This document shows, piece by piece, positions 1 through 5,827 of a stretch of 14,939 nucleotides of DNA (position 1 is its first letter; the number at the start of each line of letters is the position of its first letter). Below the pieces are notes generated by a model. That model saw only the letters and a list, made by a program, of their open reading frames with translations. It did no database searches and had not been told where the DNA came from. Source of the DNA: a bacterium. GTDB lineage: Bacteria > Spirochaetota > JAHITG01. A program made the position numbers and the translations under genes. The stretch spans positions 1-14,939 of the forward strand of contig JAQTRT010000040.1 in NCBI GenBank assembly GCA_028711675.1, given 5' to 3'.

Positions 1-1589
1 GAAAGATAGGCCAGATGGAGCGGGGTCTGGTCTTTCGTGTTCCGGGCGTTGATATCCGCGCGATTCTCCAGGAGCATTTCAATCATGGATCTCTGTTTGT
101 TCCGGACAGCGAGGTGGAGAGGCGTGTCGCCCTCTTTGTTTTTAAGGGAAGGATCAGCCTGGCTGGAGAGGAGCAGGTAGACCATGGCAATGAGGTTGTT
201 CCGGCAGGCCATGAGCAGAGGCGTATCGCCGTTCTTGTCCCGGATATTAACATCCGGACTTTTTTTCAGTAAAAAGATCAGAGAGTTATAATCCGCATAC
301 CGGACAGCCTGGTGAACGGGCGTATCGCCGTTTTTGTCCTGAGATGTGACAGAAGCATTCCGCGACAGGAGGAGTTGGACAAGATCGGCCTGTCCTGTCT
401 CCACGGCTAAATGGAGTGGTGTTCTTTCATTGGTATTCCTGGCATCCGGATCAGCGCCTTTTTCGATCAGGTATTTGATCATGGCTGTCTGGCCTGAATA
501 GGGATAAGAACCTATCATTTTATGAAGAGGAGTTCCACCGGAACTATCCCTGGCTTGGATATCTGCCCCATAGGAGAATAAAAGCCCGGCTGTCCCGATA
601 TCGCGCGCCAAATGCAGGGCTGTTTCCTCTTCGGACGTGACAGCCGATACGTCTGCACCGTTGGTCAGCAGCGTCCGGATCAAACTGATCCCCCGTGCTT
701 CCGAGACCATTTTATGAAGAGGCGTCCATCCCTGGAAATTCGTGCAGTCCACCCGGGCACCATGGGACAGCAGGAAAAGGATGATCTCCCGGGTCCCGCT
801 ATGATGGAGCGGTGTGTCACCGTTATTGTCCTGCGCATTCACTTGAGCCTTGTTCTTTATCAGTAATTCCGATATCGGGAGGGAATACCGGACCGCATAA
901 TGAAGCGGTGTCCGTCCGTCCCTGTCCCGGACCATAACAGGAGCATGGTATTTGATCAGGATCGCGATGATGTCGTCGAATCCCGAACTGATGGCCAGGT
1001 GGAGAGGGGTCTGGCCGTATTCCGATCTCTCATTAACAGGGGCATTGTTATTTAGGAAGAATTCCGTCATATCAGGCTGATGTGAAATAACAGCCGTATG
1101 AAGGGGGATGTATCCGTACCTGTCCCTTTCATTCAAGGAGAGTCCCTGGGATAATAAAAACCTCGCCAGGTTGGTATTGGCGGATTGGCCGGCAGAGTGC
1201 AAAGGAGTCTCTTTATTGTTGTTCGTGAGCTGAAAAGAGGCTTTTGACTGGATCAGGACTTTAACTACTTCCAGGTCTCCTCTTTGGCAGGCCAGAAAAA
1301 GCGGTGTGTTGCCCTCATAATCCCGGGAATCTATCCTGGAATCCAGATTGACCAGGAACCGGGCCACTTCCGGTGTCCGGGCATAATGAAGAGGGATCCT
1401 CTGGTCTGTATCGTATGTGTTGATCAGATTAAGGTTTTTCCTGAATACGGCCTTGATGGCTTCCAGGTCGCTTTTCTGTATCAAACCTGACATGTCCTGG
1501 GTTGGATTTGCCGGATATCCGGGAGAATGGGAAAGGACCAGGATGATCAGAAGGAAAATATATATCTGGTATGGTTTTCTTTTTATCAT
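1..1589 (-). CDS. Secreted ankyrin-repeat protein, 3' end cut by window edge
   Basis: Reading the minus strand from an ATG at 1589 gives one uninterrupted frame to the window edge, 529 codons with no stop, so the C-terminus lies outside. Residues 1-26 form a signal peptide: MIKRK, a hydrophobic core, then GYPA. After a degenerate cap come 14 complete ankyrin repeats of about 30-37 residues and the start of a fifteenth. Nearly all carry the TPLH motif (NTPLF, RTPLHYA, QTPLHLA, DTPLHLA), and most have the family's LL..GAD helix end and a D..G turn. Ankyrin repeats are protein-binding scaffolds; the signal peptide puts this one in the periplasm or outside the cell. An AAGGAGG lies at 1602-1608, 12 bases before the ATG, which is rather far but well matched. 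Repeat lengths vary, so the copies are diverged rather than freshly duplicated. No catalytic domain is visible, and the partner is unknown. Confidence 0.93.
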   Translation of the reverse strand, partial: MIKRKPYQIYIFLLIILVLSHSPGYPANPTQDMSGLIQKSDLEAIKAVFRKNLNLINTYDTDQRIPLHYARTPEVARFLVNLDSRIDSRDYEGNTPLFLACQRGDLEVVKVLIQSKASFQLTNNNKETPLHSAGQSANTNLARFLLSQGLSLNERDRYGYIPLHTAVISHQPDMTEFFLNNNAPVNERSEYGQTPLHLAISSGFDDIIAILIKYHAPVMVRDRDGRTPLHYAVRYSLPISELLIKNKAQVNAQDNNGDTPLHHSGTREIILFLLSHGARVDCTNFQGWTPLHKMVSEARGISLIRTLLTNGADVSAVTSEEETALHLARDIGTAGLLFSYGADIQARDSSGGTPLHKMIGSYPYSGQTAMIKYLIEKGADPDARNTNERTPLHLAVETGQADLVQLLLSRNASVTSQDKNGDTPVHQAVRYADYNSLIFLLKKSPDVNIRDKNGDTPLLMACRNNLIAMVYLLLSSQADPSLKNKEGDTPLHLAVRNKQRSMIEMLLENRADINARNTKDQTPLHLAYL

Positions 1590-1623
1590 GAAACAGCCCA
1601 TCCTCCTTGCCGGACACTTTTTA

Positions 1624-1651
1624 ATAATATAATATTATTTGAATAAGTCAA
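1624..1651 (-). promoter_or_regulatory. Candidate sigma70 promoter of the ankyrin-repeat gene
   Basis: On the minus strand TTGACT (1651-1646) is followed after 16 bases by TATTAT (1629-1624), five of six matches to the -10 consensus. Transcription would begin near 1617, giving a leader of about 28 bases that contains the AAGGAGG. The surrounding AT-rich tract fits a promoter. This is a motif match only. Confidence 0.5.
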
Positions 1652-1704
1652 TGGGAAAGGTGGAGGAAAACCAAATGAGCTTATCCCCGAAATCTTCTTT
1701 TTAC

Positions 1705-1732
1705 TTGACATATAATATGTTTTTACTACCAT
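1705..1732 (+). promoter_or_regulatory. Candidate sigma70 promoter of the OmpA-like gene
   Basis: TTGACA (1705-1710) is a perfect -35. With a 16-base spacer it is followed by TACCAT (1727-1732), four of six matches to the -10 consensus. The start would be near 1739, giving a leader of about 30 bases with AAGGAG at 1756-1761. A TATAAT directly abuts the TTGACA at 1711-1716, but that spacing cannot serve as a -35/-10 pair. Confidence 0.45.
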
Positions 1733-1769
1733 GAAAGGATGATACAATTTTAAACAAGGAGAGTTTCCC

Positions 1770-2324
1770 ATGAAAAGGTTTTTATTTTTTTCTCTTTTAA
1801 TTCTGTTCGCCGTGAACCAGGCTTTTGGCCAGTTCAAGACCGGTAATCTTTCCGATCTGAAGAATAAAGCCAAGGACCAGGCCGGGTCAGTAGGCAGCCA
1901 GGTTTACGAAGCCCTGGCCAAGGAGTTCCTGAAGGTGGCCAAGGATATCCCGTTCGATTATAATTCCTCTGAATTGAGATTGAACGATCCCAAGTATTCC
2001 GTTGCAGGATACAATATTGACGATTTCATGAAAAAAGTGCTTATCCCTGCTCTCTCCAAGCTTGTGAACGCTCTGCCTTCCGATAAAAAAGTGCTTCTCA
2101 TCGGCCACGCCAGCGCATCAGGAACAGAAGAGCCGTCCGGCCGTTTTATGGGCAATACCGCGCTTTCCCAGAAACGGGCTGAGGCTGTTCTGAATTATAT
2201 CCTGAAAAACTCCCAGCTGACCGAGGGAAAATTCGAGATACAGGCCAAGGGTTCCACATCTCCGAAAAGCGGTACAGACCCTGTTGATAACGTAAATTGC
2301 CGGACCGGTTTTGGCCTTCAGTAA
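1770..2324 (+). CDS. OmpA-like domain protein, secreted
   Basis: This 184-residue protein has a signal peptide (residues 1-20, ending QAFG before Q21) and no lipobox, so a periplasmic or surface location is likely. Residues 60-184 resemble the OmpA C-terminal peptidoglycan-binding fold: a strand IPFDYNSSEL, a helix ending LVNALPSDKK, the strand LLIGHASASG (equivalent to the GHTD region), a helix ALSQKRAEAVLNYIL matching LS..RA..V..YL, and KGSTSP at the final strand. The usual terminal NRRV is replaced by NCRTGFGLQ, so diaminopimelate binding may be altered. The N-terminal linker (22-58) is lysine-rich and probably helical. AAGGAG sits 8 bases before the ATG. Membership of the OmpA-like family is a profile judgement by eye; the ligand is inferred. 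Confidence 0.75.
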   Translation: MKRFLFFSLLILFAVNQAFGQFKTGNLSDLKNKAKDQAGSVGSQVYEALAKEFLKVAKDIPFDYNSSELRLNDPKYSVAGYNIDDFMKKVLIPALSKLVNALPSDKKVLLIGHASASGTEEPSGRFMGNTALSQKRAEAVLNYILKNSQLTEGKFEIQAKGSTSPKSGTDPVDNVNCRTGFGLQ

Positions 2325-2337
2325 TAAAGCAGGAATT

Positions 2338-2383
2338 CTGTTCAAGGGGCGGGGATTGTACCTGATGATCGCGTCTTGAACAG
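2338..2383 (+). promoter_or_regulatory. Long-loop inverted repeat ahead of the mannosyltransferase gene
   Basis: CTGTTCAAG (2338-2346) and CTTGAACAG (2375-2383) are perfect 9-base inverted repeats separated by 28 bases, in the 69-base gap between the OmpA-like stop and the GT22 start. As RNA this would form a stem ending ten bases before the ATG at 2394. As DNA it could be an operator. No T-run follows, so it is not an ordinary terminator. Its role is unknown. Confidence 0.4.
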
Positions 2384-2393
2384 CGGGAAAAGA

Positions 2394-3884
2394 ATGAATT
2401 TTAAACGGATAGTGTTGCTGGGCATAGTGGTCCACCTGGTGGCTTCCATCTTCAGCGCCGGGTATTATCATGTGGACGAACATTTCCAGATCATGGAGTT
2501 CACGGCCATGAAACTGGGACTGACGCCTCCGGAAGGCCTGGCCTGGGAATATGACCATCGGATGAGGCCTGCTTTTCAGCCTGCCTTGGCCTATGCCGTA
2601 ATAAAGGTCTTTCAGTTTTTTTCCCTGGACAATCCTTTTTATGAGGCTGTGTTCCTGCGTATGCTTTCGGCTTTTCTGGGATTGGCCTGCATGGTCCTGC
2701 TCCTCTTCCTTTTCCTGAAAGAGATCAAACAGGAGAGGCTGAAGAGATGGGCTGTGTTCCTCTCCTTTTTTCTCTGGTTCCTGGTTTATCAGCATGTCCG
2801 GTTTTCATCAGAGACATGGTCGGGCACGGTCTTTTTTCTGGGACTGGGATGGTACCTTTATTCGAGGGATAAGCAGGTCCTGTCCGTGTTTAAGATGTTC
2901 CTGGCTGGTCTTATCCTGGGGCTGGCTTTTGTCATCCGGTTCCAGACCGGTTTTATGATAGCAGGATTCCTGTTCTGGCTTCTTCTTGTGAAAAAAGAAA
3001 AGTTCATCAATCTGGCAGGACTTGTTTTGGGGCTCATGGCCGCGTTTCTTGCGGGGATTCTTCTGGACCGCTGGTTTTACGGCCAATGGACGCTTACAGC
3101 CTGGAATTACCTGAATTTAAATATCATCCAGGACAAGGTATCGGGTTACGGTATCAAGCCGTGGTGGTATTATATTTCCATCACGTTCATCGATGCGGTC
3201 CCGCCGTACAGCCTTCTTCTCGTCGCGGCTTTTTTTTTGATCTGGTTTTTTTATCCTTGGCATGTGCTCTCCTGGATCATTTTTCCTTTTCTTCTCATCC
3301 ATACTTTGATCGGGCATAAGGAGATCAGGTTCCTTTTCCCCCTGGCTAACCTTATCCCTGTTGTGGTTGCCCTCTTTTTGCAGAAGTTCATGGAAACGGA
3401 GAGGCTGGCCAAGATCAGGGGTTTTTTCCGCCGGTTCCCGTGGAAATGGCTCCCGGTATCGTTCTGGGCCATTAATCTTCTTCTTTTAACTGTGATCTGT
3501 TTTAAACCTGCGGACGGCATGATTTATTTCTATAAATTCATGTATGACCGGAATTATACCAGGCTTTATTTCATGGGCAAACACCCTTACCGGAGCGTGG
3601 GTACGATCTGCAAGCATTTTTACAAAAGAAAGGGACTTGATACGATCGAGGTAAAGGACCTCACAGAACTGAAGAAGGTCCTCCGGAAGAGCGGGGAAGA
3701 TGTATTGTTCATGGGTTACTCGTTCGACCTGGCCAGGAAACTTTCACAGGAAGGCCTGAAGCATACTCTTCTGTTCCGGAATCTTCCGGAATGGTCCGTT
3801 CATTTTAATATCAACAACTGGCTCAGCCGGACCAAGGTCGCGAGCGTATACAGGATCCATTCCCTCAAGGGCCAGCCCGAATAA
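2394..3884 (+). CDS. GT22-family (ALG9/PIG-B-like) membrane mannosyltransferase homologue
   Basis: This 496-residue polytopic membrane protein has many hydrophobic segments. The first luminal/periplasmic loop holds HVDEHFQ (residues 26-32), the GT22 signature equivalent to HPDEHWQ with the catalytic acidic pair D28-E29. It is followed by WEYDHRMRP (51-59), matching the family's WEY..R.R. GT22 enzymes are GT-C fold transferases that use a polyprenyl- or dolichyl-phosphate mannose donor outside the cytoplasmic membrane. After the last membrane helix, roughly 115 C-terminal residues form a soluble domain. The ATG at 2394 was preferred over an in-frame TTG at 2376, which lies inside the inverted repeat and has no well-placed ribosome site; the SD at the ATG is also poor. 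A GtrA-like gene follows after 47 bases. The acceptor cannot be read from sequence; mannose is inferred from the family. Confidence 0.8.
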   Translation: MNFKRIVLLGIVVHLVASIFSAGYYHVDEHFQIMEFTAMKLGLTPPEGLAWEYDHRMRPAFQPALAYAVIKVFQFFSLDNPFYEAVFLRMLSAFLGLACMVLLLFLFLKEIKQERLKRWAVFLSFFLWFLVYQHVRFSSETWSGTVFFLGLGWYLYSRDKQVLSVFKMFLAGLILGLAFVIRFQTGFMIAGFLFWLLLVKKEKFINLAGLVLGLMAAFLAGILLDRWFYGQWTLTAWNYLNLNIIQDKVSGYGIKPWWYYISITFIDAVPPYSLLLVAAFFLIWFFYPWHVLSWIIFPFLLIHTLIGHKEIRFLFPLANLIPVVVALFLQKFMETERLAKIRGFFRRFPWKWLPVSFWAINLLLLTVICFKPADGMIYFYKFMYDRNYTRLYFMGKHPYRSVGTICKHFYKRKGLDTIEVKDLTELKKVLRKSGEDVLFMGYSFDLARKLSQEGLKHTLLFRNLPEWSVHFNINNWLSRTKVASVYRIHSLKGQPE

Positions 3885-3931
3885 GCAAGGATTGGCCGGT
3901 TTTTGGCCGCGCCGGCTGCAGGAGTTCATCC

Positions 3932-4375
3932 ATGAAAAGGAACAAAGAAGGTCTTATTCATCCTCGAATGATCAGGTTCGGCCTGGTGGGTCTTTCCGGT
4001 GTCCTTGTCAACATGGGCTTCCTGTATCTCTTCACGGAACTCTTCGGATTGAACTATAAAATATCGAGTGTGATCGCCATTGAGATATCCATCCTGACAA
4101 ATTTCCTGCTCAATGACAGATGGACCTGGTCAGACAGGGCCAAGGAGCGTTTCATGGTCCGGATGGCAAGATACCACGTGACTGCGGGTCTTACGGCTTT
4201 TATCTTCAACTGGGGCCTGCTGGTCCTGCTCACGGAATTCTTCCATATATATTATTTCATCTCCAATATCATCGGGATCGGCTTCGGCATGCTCTCTAAT
4301 TATATCCTGAACAATCTCTGGACCTTCCGGGAACATCCCCCTGGAAATAAAGGTTCAGGCTCAGGCCTGACCTGA
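3932..4375 (+). CDS. GtrA-family membrane protein (polyprenyl-phosphate sugar flippase-like)
   Basis: This 147-residue protein has four predicted membrane helices (about 14-35, 43-61, 84-101, 106-127), the standard size and layout of GtrA. The motif NFLLNDRWTW (57-66) recurs as NYILNNLWTF (123-132); this internally repeated N..LN..WT element is characteristic of the family. GtrA proteins are thought to move polyprenyl-phosphate-linked sugars across the inner membrane. Here the gene directly follows a GT-C transferase that would use such a donor on the outer face, which supports a shared pathway. GGAG stands just before the ATG. The last 15 bases overlap the convergent cysteine-rich gene. The cytoplasmic synthase (GtrB/GT2) that usually completes the set is not in the window. 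Confidence 0.85.
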   Translation: MKRNKEGLIHPRMIRFGLVGLSGVLVNMGFLYLFTELFGLNYKISSVIAIEISILTNFLLNDRWTWSDRAKERFMVRMARYHVTAGLTAFIFNWGLLVLLTEFFHIYYFISNIIGIGFGMLSNYILNNLWTFREHPPGNKGSGSGLT

Positions 4376-4600
4376 CAGGTACCGGCAGTAACCATAGCTG
4401 ACAGGGCCGGACTTGGTGGTTTCGCAGGGAAAATCGTTGCATTCAAAACAGCAGGAGATATTCTTCTGGAACGCGCATGTGGCTATCTTGCAGAATTTAT
4501 TCTCTTTGGGCTTGCAGCCGGGCTCGCCGTTGGGGCAGGCTCCCTTCGTTCCCTTGGGGCATTTTTAACACCCTATACCACAAACACCGATTCGGATCAT
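4361..4600 (-). pseudogene. Cysteine-rich small protein (DUF3795-like) interrupted by an in-frame TAA
   Basis: The frame starts with ATG at 4600, overlapping the flavoredoxin stop as ATGA, with a GGGGG ribosome site just upstream. It reads MIRIGVCGIGC, then TAA (4567-4565), and continues in the same frame as KCPKG to a TGA at 4363-4361. Allowing for the TAA there are 79 codons with 12 cysteines at 7, 11, 14, 22, 29, 37, 42, 50, 51, 54, 59 and 72. Key blocks are CGIGC, CPNGEPGC, FCKIATCAF, CCFECNDFPCE and SGPVSYGYC. The spacing matches DUF3795-type small proteins, which may bind an Fe-S cluster or zinc; they commonly have C-x-x-C near CGI.C..C. A single G-to-T change from GAA or GAG would create this TAA. 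Coding constraint downstream looks intact, so the lesion is recent, a sequencing error, or tolerated by readthrough or restart. The family name is from memory of its pattern. Confidence 0.72.
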
Positions 4601-5178
4601 ACGCTACCCCCTCTTTTTTTCTTGCTGATTGAGAACCCGAAGTACCCGAGGTATTTACCCAGGCTGTAATATTTCCCGTGCGCGAACACGATCAAGCCGC
4701 AGGCTTCCAGGTCAAGAGCGCCTTTGGGATCGATGTACCTTCGGTCCGCATGGATACAGAGGACCCGGGCCAGGAACATGTCATGGGAACCCAGGTGTTT
4801 AATTTCCGATACCCTGCATTCCAGGCTGACCGGGCTTTCGCTGATAAGAGGGGCTTTGATATAACGGCATTTTCCGGGTGTAAGGCTGCATCTCTTGAAC
4901 TTATCCGTTCCCTTCCCCGATACCACGCCGCAAAGATCAACAGCCCGGATCATGGCGGGTGTGGTAAGATTGATCACAAATTCATTTGATTGTCCGATGA
5001 TGGAGTGGGAATACCGGCCAGGCTTCAGCGAGATATAAGTCATGGCCGGGTCTGTGCAGACATTGCCTGTCCAGGCCACTGTGATGATGTTCCGGTTCCC
5101 GGGAGTACCGCCGCATGAAACCAGTACAGCGGGCGCAGGATAAAGCATGTTGCCGGGTTTCCATAGAATTTTTCCCAT
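4597..5178 (-). CDS. Flavoredoxin-like flavin reductase domain protein
   Basis: This 193-residue protein is of the flavin-reductase-like (flavoredoxin) family: small FMN-binding split-barrel proteins of the cytoplasm that pass electrons between NAD(P)H or ferredoxin systems and flavin. The start MGKILWKPGNMLYPAPAVLV matches the usual opening of the family, which fixes the ATG at 5178. ITVAWTGNVCTDPAMTYISL (32-51) and RYSHSII (55-61) then EFVINL (66-71) are the FMN-site strands, with SHDMFLARV (131-139) later. The C-terminus ends in a lysine- and glycine-rich tail. The stop overlaps the start of the cysteine-rich gene by four bases, so the two are translationally coupled and may be redox partners. 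No Shine-Dalgarno precedes the ATG, and a promoter -10 lies only seven bases upstream (see the findings). Confidence 0.88.
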   Translation of the reverse strand: MGKILWKPGNMLYPAPAVLVSCGGTPGNRNIITVAWTGNVCTDPAMTYISLKPGRYSHSIIGQSNEFVINLTTPAMIRAVDLCGVVSGKGTDKFKRCSLTPGKCRYIKAPLISESPVSLECRVSEIKHLGSHDMFLARVLCIHADRRYIDPKGALDLEACGLIVFAHGKYYSLGKYLGYFGFSISKKKRGGSV

Positions 5179-5185
5179 ATCTTTT

Positions 5186-5213
5186 ATTCTACTGGATTAT
5201 ATTTGATTGTCAA
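5186..5213 (-). promoter_or_regulatory. Candidate sigma70 promoter giving a leaderless flavoredoxin mRNA
   Basis: On the minus strand TTGACA (5213-5208) is followed after 16 bases by TAGAAT (5191-5186), five of six matches. The predicted start falls at about 5179-5178, on or next to the ATG at 5178. No AGGAGG-like site lies between. Most genes here do have such a site, so the absence stands out. Confidence 0.5.
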
Positions 5214-5239
5214 TCATTATGCGTGCCCGGTTGTTTTAC

Positions 5240-5268
5240 ATTGACTATGATTTTAAAACCATTACCAT
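5240..5268 (+). promoter_or_regulatory. Candidate promoter of the YbjN-like gene, with tandem 9-base repeat downstream
   Basis: TTGACT (5240-5245) is followed after 17 bases by TACCAT (5263-5268), the same -10 variant as in front of the OmpA-like gene. The leader of about 63 bases contains a tandem repeat, GTTATACAC then GTTATACGC (5275-5292), and ends in a strong AGGAGG just before the ATG at 5338. The repeat could be an operator or chance. Confidence 0.35.
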
Positions 5269-5337
5269 TTTTATGTTATACACGTTATACGCGGATGCCC
5301 GGGGCTTGATCCATGTTCTTTATCAAGAGGAGGATTT

Positions 5338-5820
5338 ATGAAAAAAATATTATTCGTGTTTTTAGCGATTCTTTTTTTTGCGGCTTCGGCTGACGCGCTG
5401 ACCCGGAGAGAGATCGACAAATACCTGAAAACATACGTAGAAAATGGTTACCGGTTCGTGCGCGCGGACGGGAAAAACACCTGGCATATTTCCTTTAAGC
5501 TTCCGGATTGGGAGACCGAATGGCCGATAGTCGTTATTTTATTGAAAGATGAATCAGGAAATGAAGTCATTGGCATCGGGACTACGGTCTTTTCCAGCGA
5601 GAAAGAGCCTTCTTCAGCTGTTCTTAAATATATCCTGGAAAGGAATATTGATGATATGAACATCGGGAGTTTCGGGCTGTATCATAGCGGTTCATATATG
5701 ATCCAGTACTGGATCAAGATACCCAAACAGTATGCCGTCAAGGAGCAGCTGGCCTATGTTCTCGGATTCGTGGCTGGTTATGCCAATGCCATCGGACCGG
5801 AGATTAAGAAGATATATTAA
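5338..5820 (+). CDS. Secreted YbjN-like (type III chaperone-fold-like) protein of unknown function
   Basis: This 160-residue protein has a clear signal peptide (MKKILFVFLA core, ending ADA at residue 20). The mature part has the order helix (TRREIDKYLKTYVENGY), strands (YRFVRADGKNTWHISFKL and WPIVVILL), a second helix with VLKYILERNIDDMNIGSFGL, a strand GSYMIQYWIKI, and a long helix KEQLAYVLGFVAGYANAIGP. That order and the I.DMNIGSFGL...G.Y.I block resemble the YbjN family, whose fold is like type III secretion chaperones. YbjN proteins are usually cytoplasmic, so a secreted version is unusual. It ends 7 bases before the end of the convergent macB-like gene. The assignment is by eye from secondary-structure pattern; no catalytic residues are visible and no function can be given. 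Confidence 0.7.
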   Translation: MKKILFVFLAILFFAASADALTRREIDKYLKTYVENGYRFVRADGKNTWHISFKLPDWETEWPIVVILLKDESGNEVIGIGTTVFSSEKEPSSAVLKYILERNIDDMNIGSFGLYHSGSYMIQYWIKIPKQYAVKEQLAYVLGFVAGYANAIGPEIKKIY

Positions 5821-5827
5821 AAAGTGT

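Noticed and set aside
15..1632. Several short plus-strand open frames across the ankyrin gene
   Set aside because: They are shadows of the repeat-rich minus-strand gene and recur because the repeats recur.
1705..1716. TTGACA directly followed by TATAAT as a promoter
   Set aside because: There is no spacer between the two boxes. A usable pair is TTGACA with TACCAT 16 bases downstream.
2376..2393. TTG at 2376 as the start of the GT22 gene
   Set aside because: It lies within the right arm of the inverted repeat and has no ribosome site at a proper distance. ATG at 2394 begins the conserved membrane protein.
4565..4567. The in-frame TAA read as selenocysteine or pyrrolysine
   Set aside because: Those use TGA and TAG. 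No recoding element is visible, and a single-base nonsense change is simpler.
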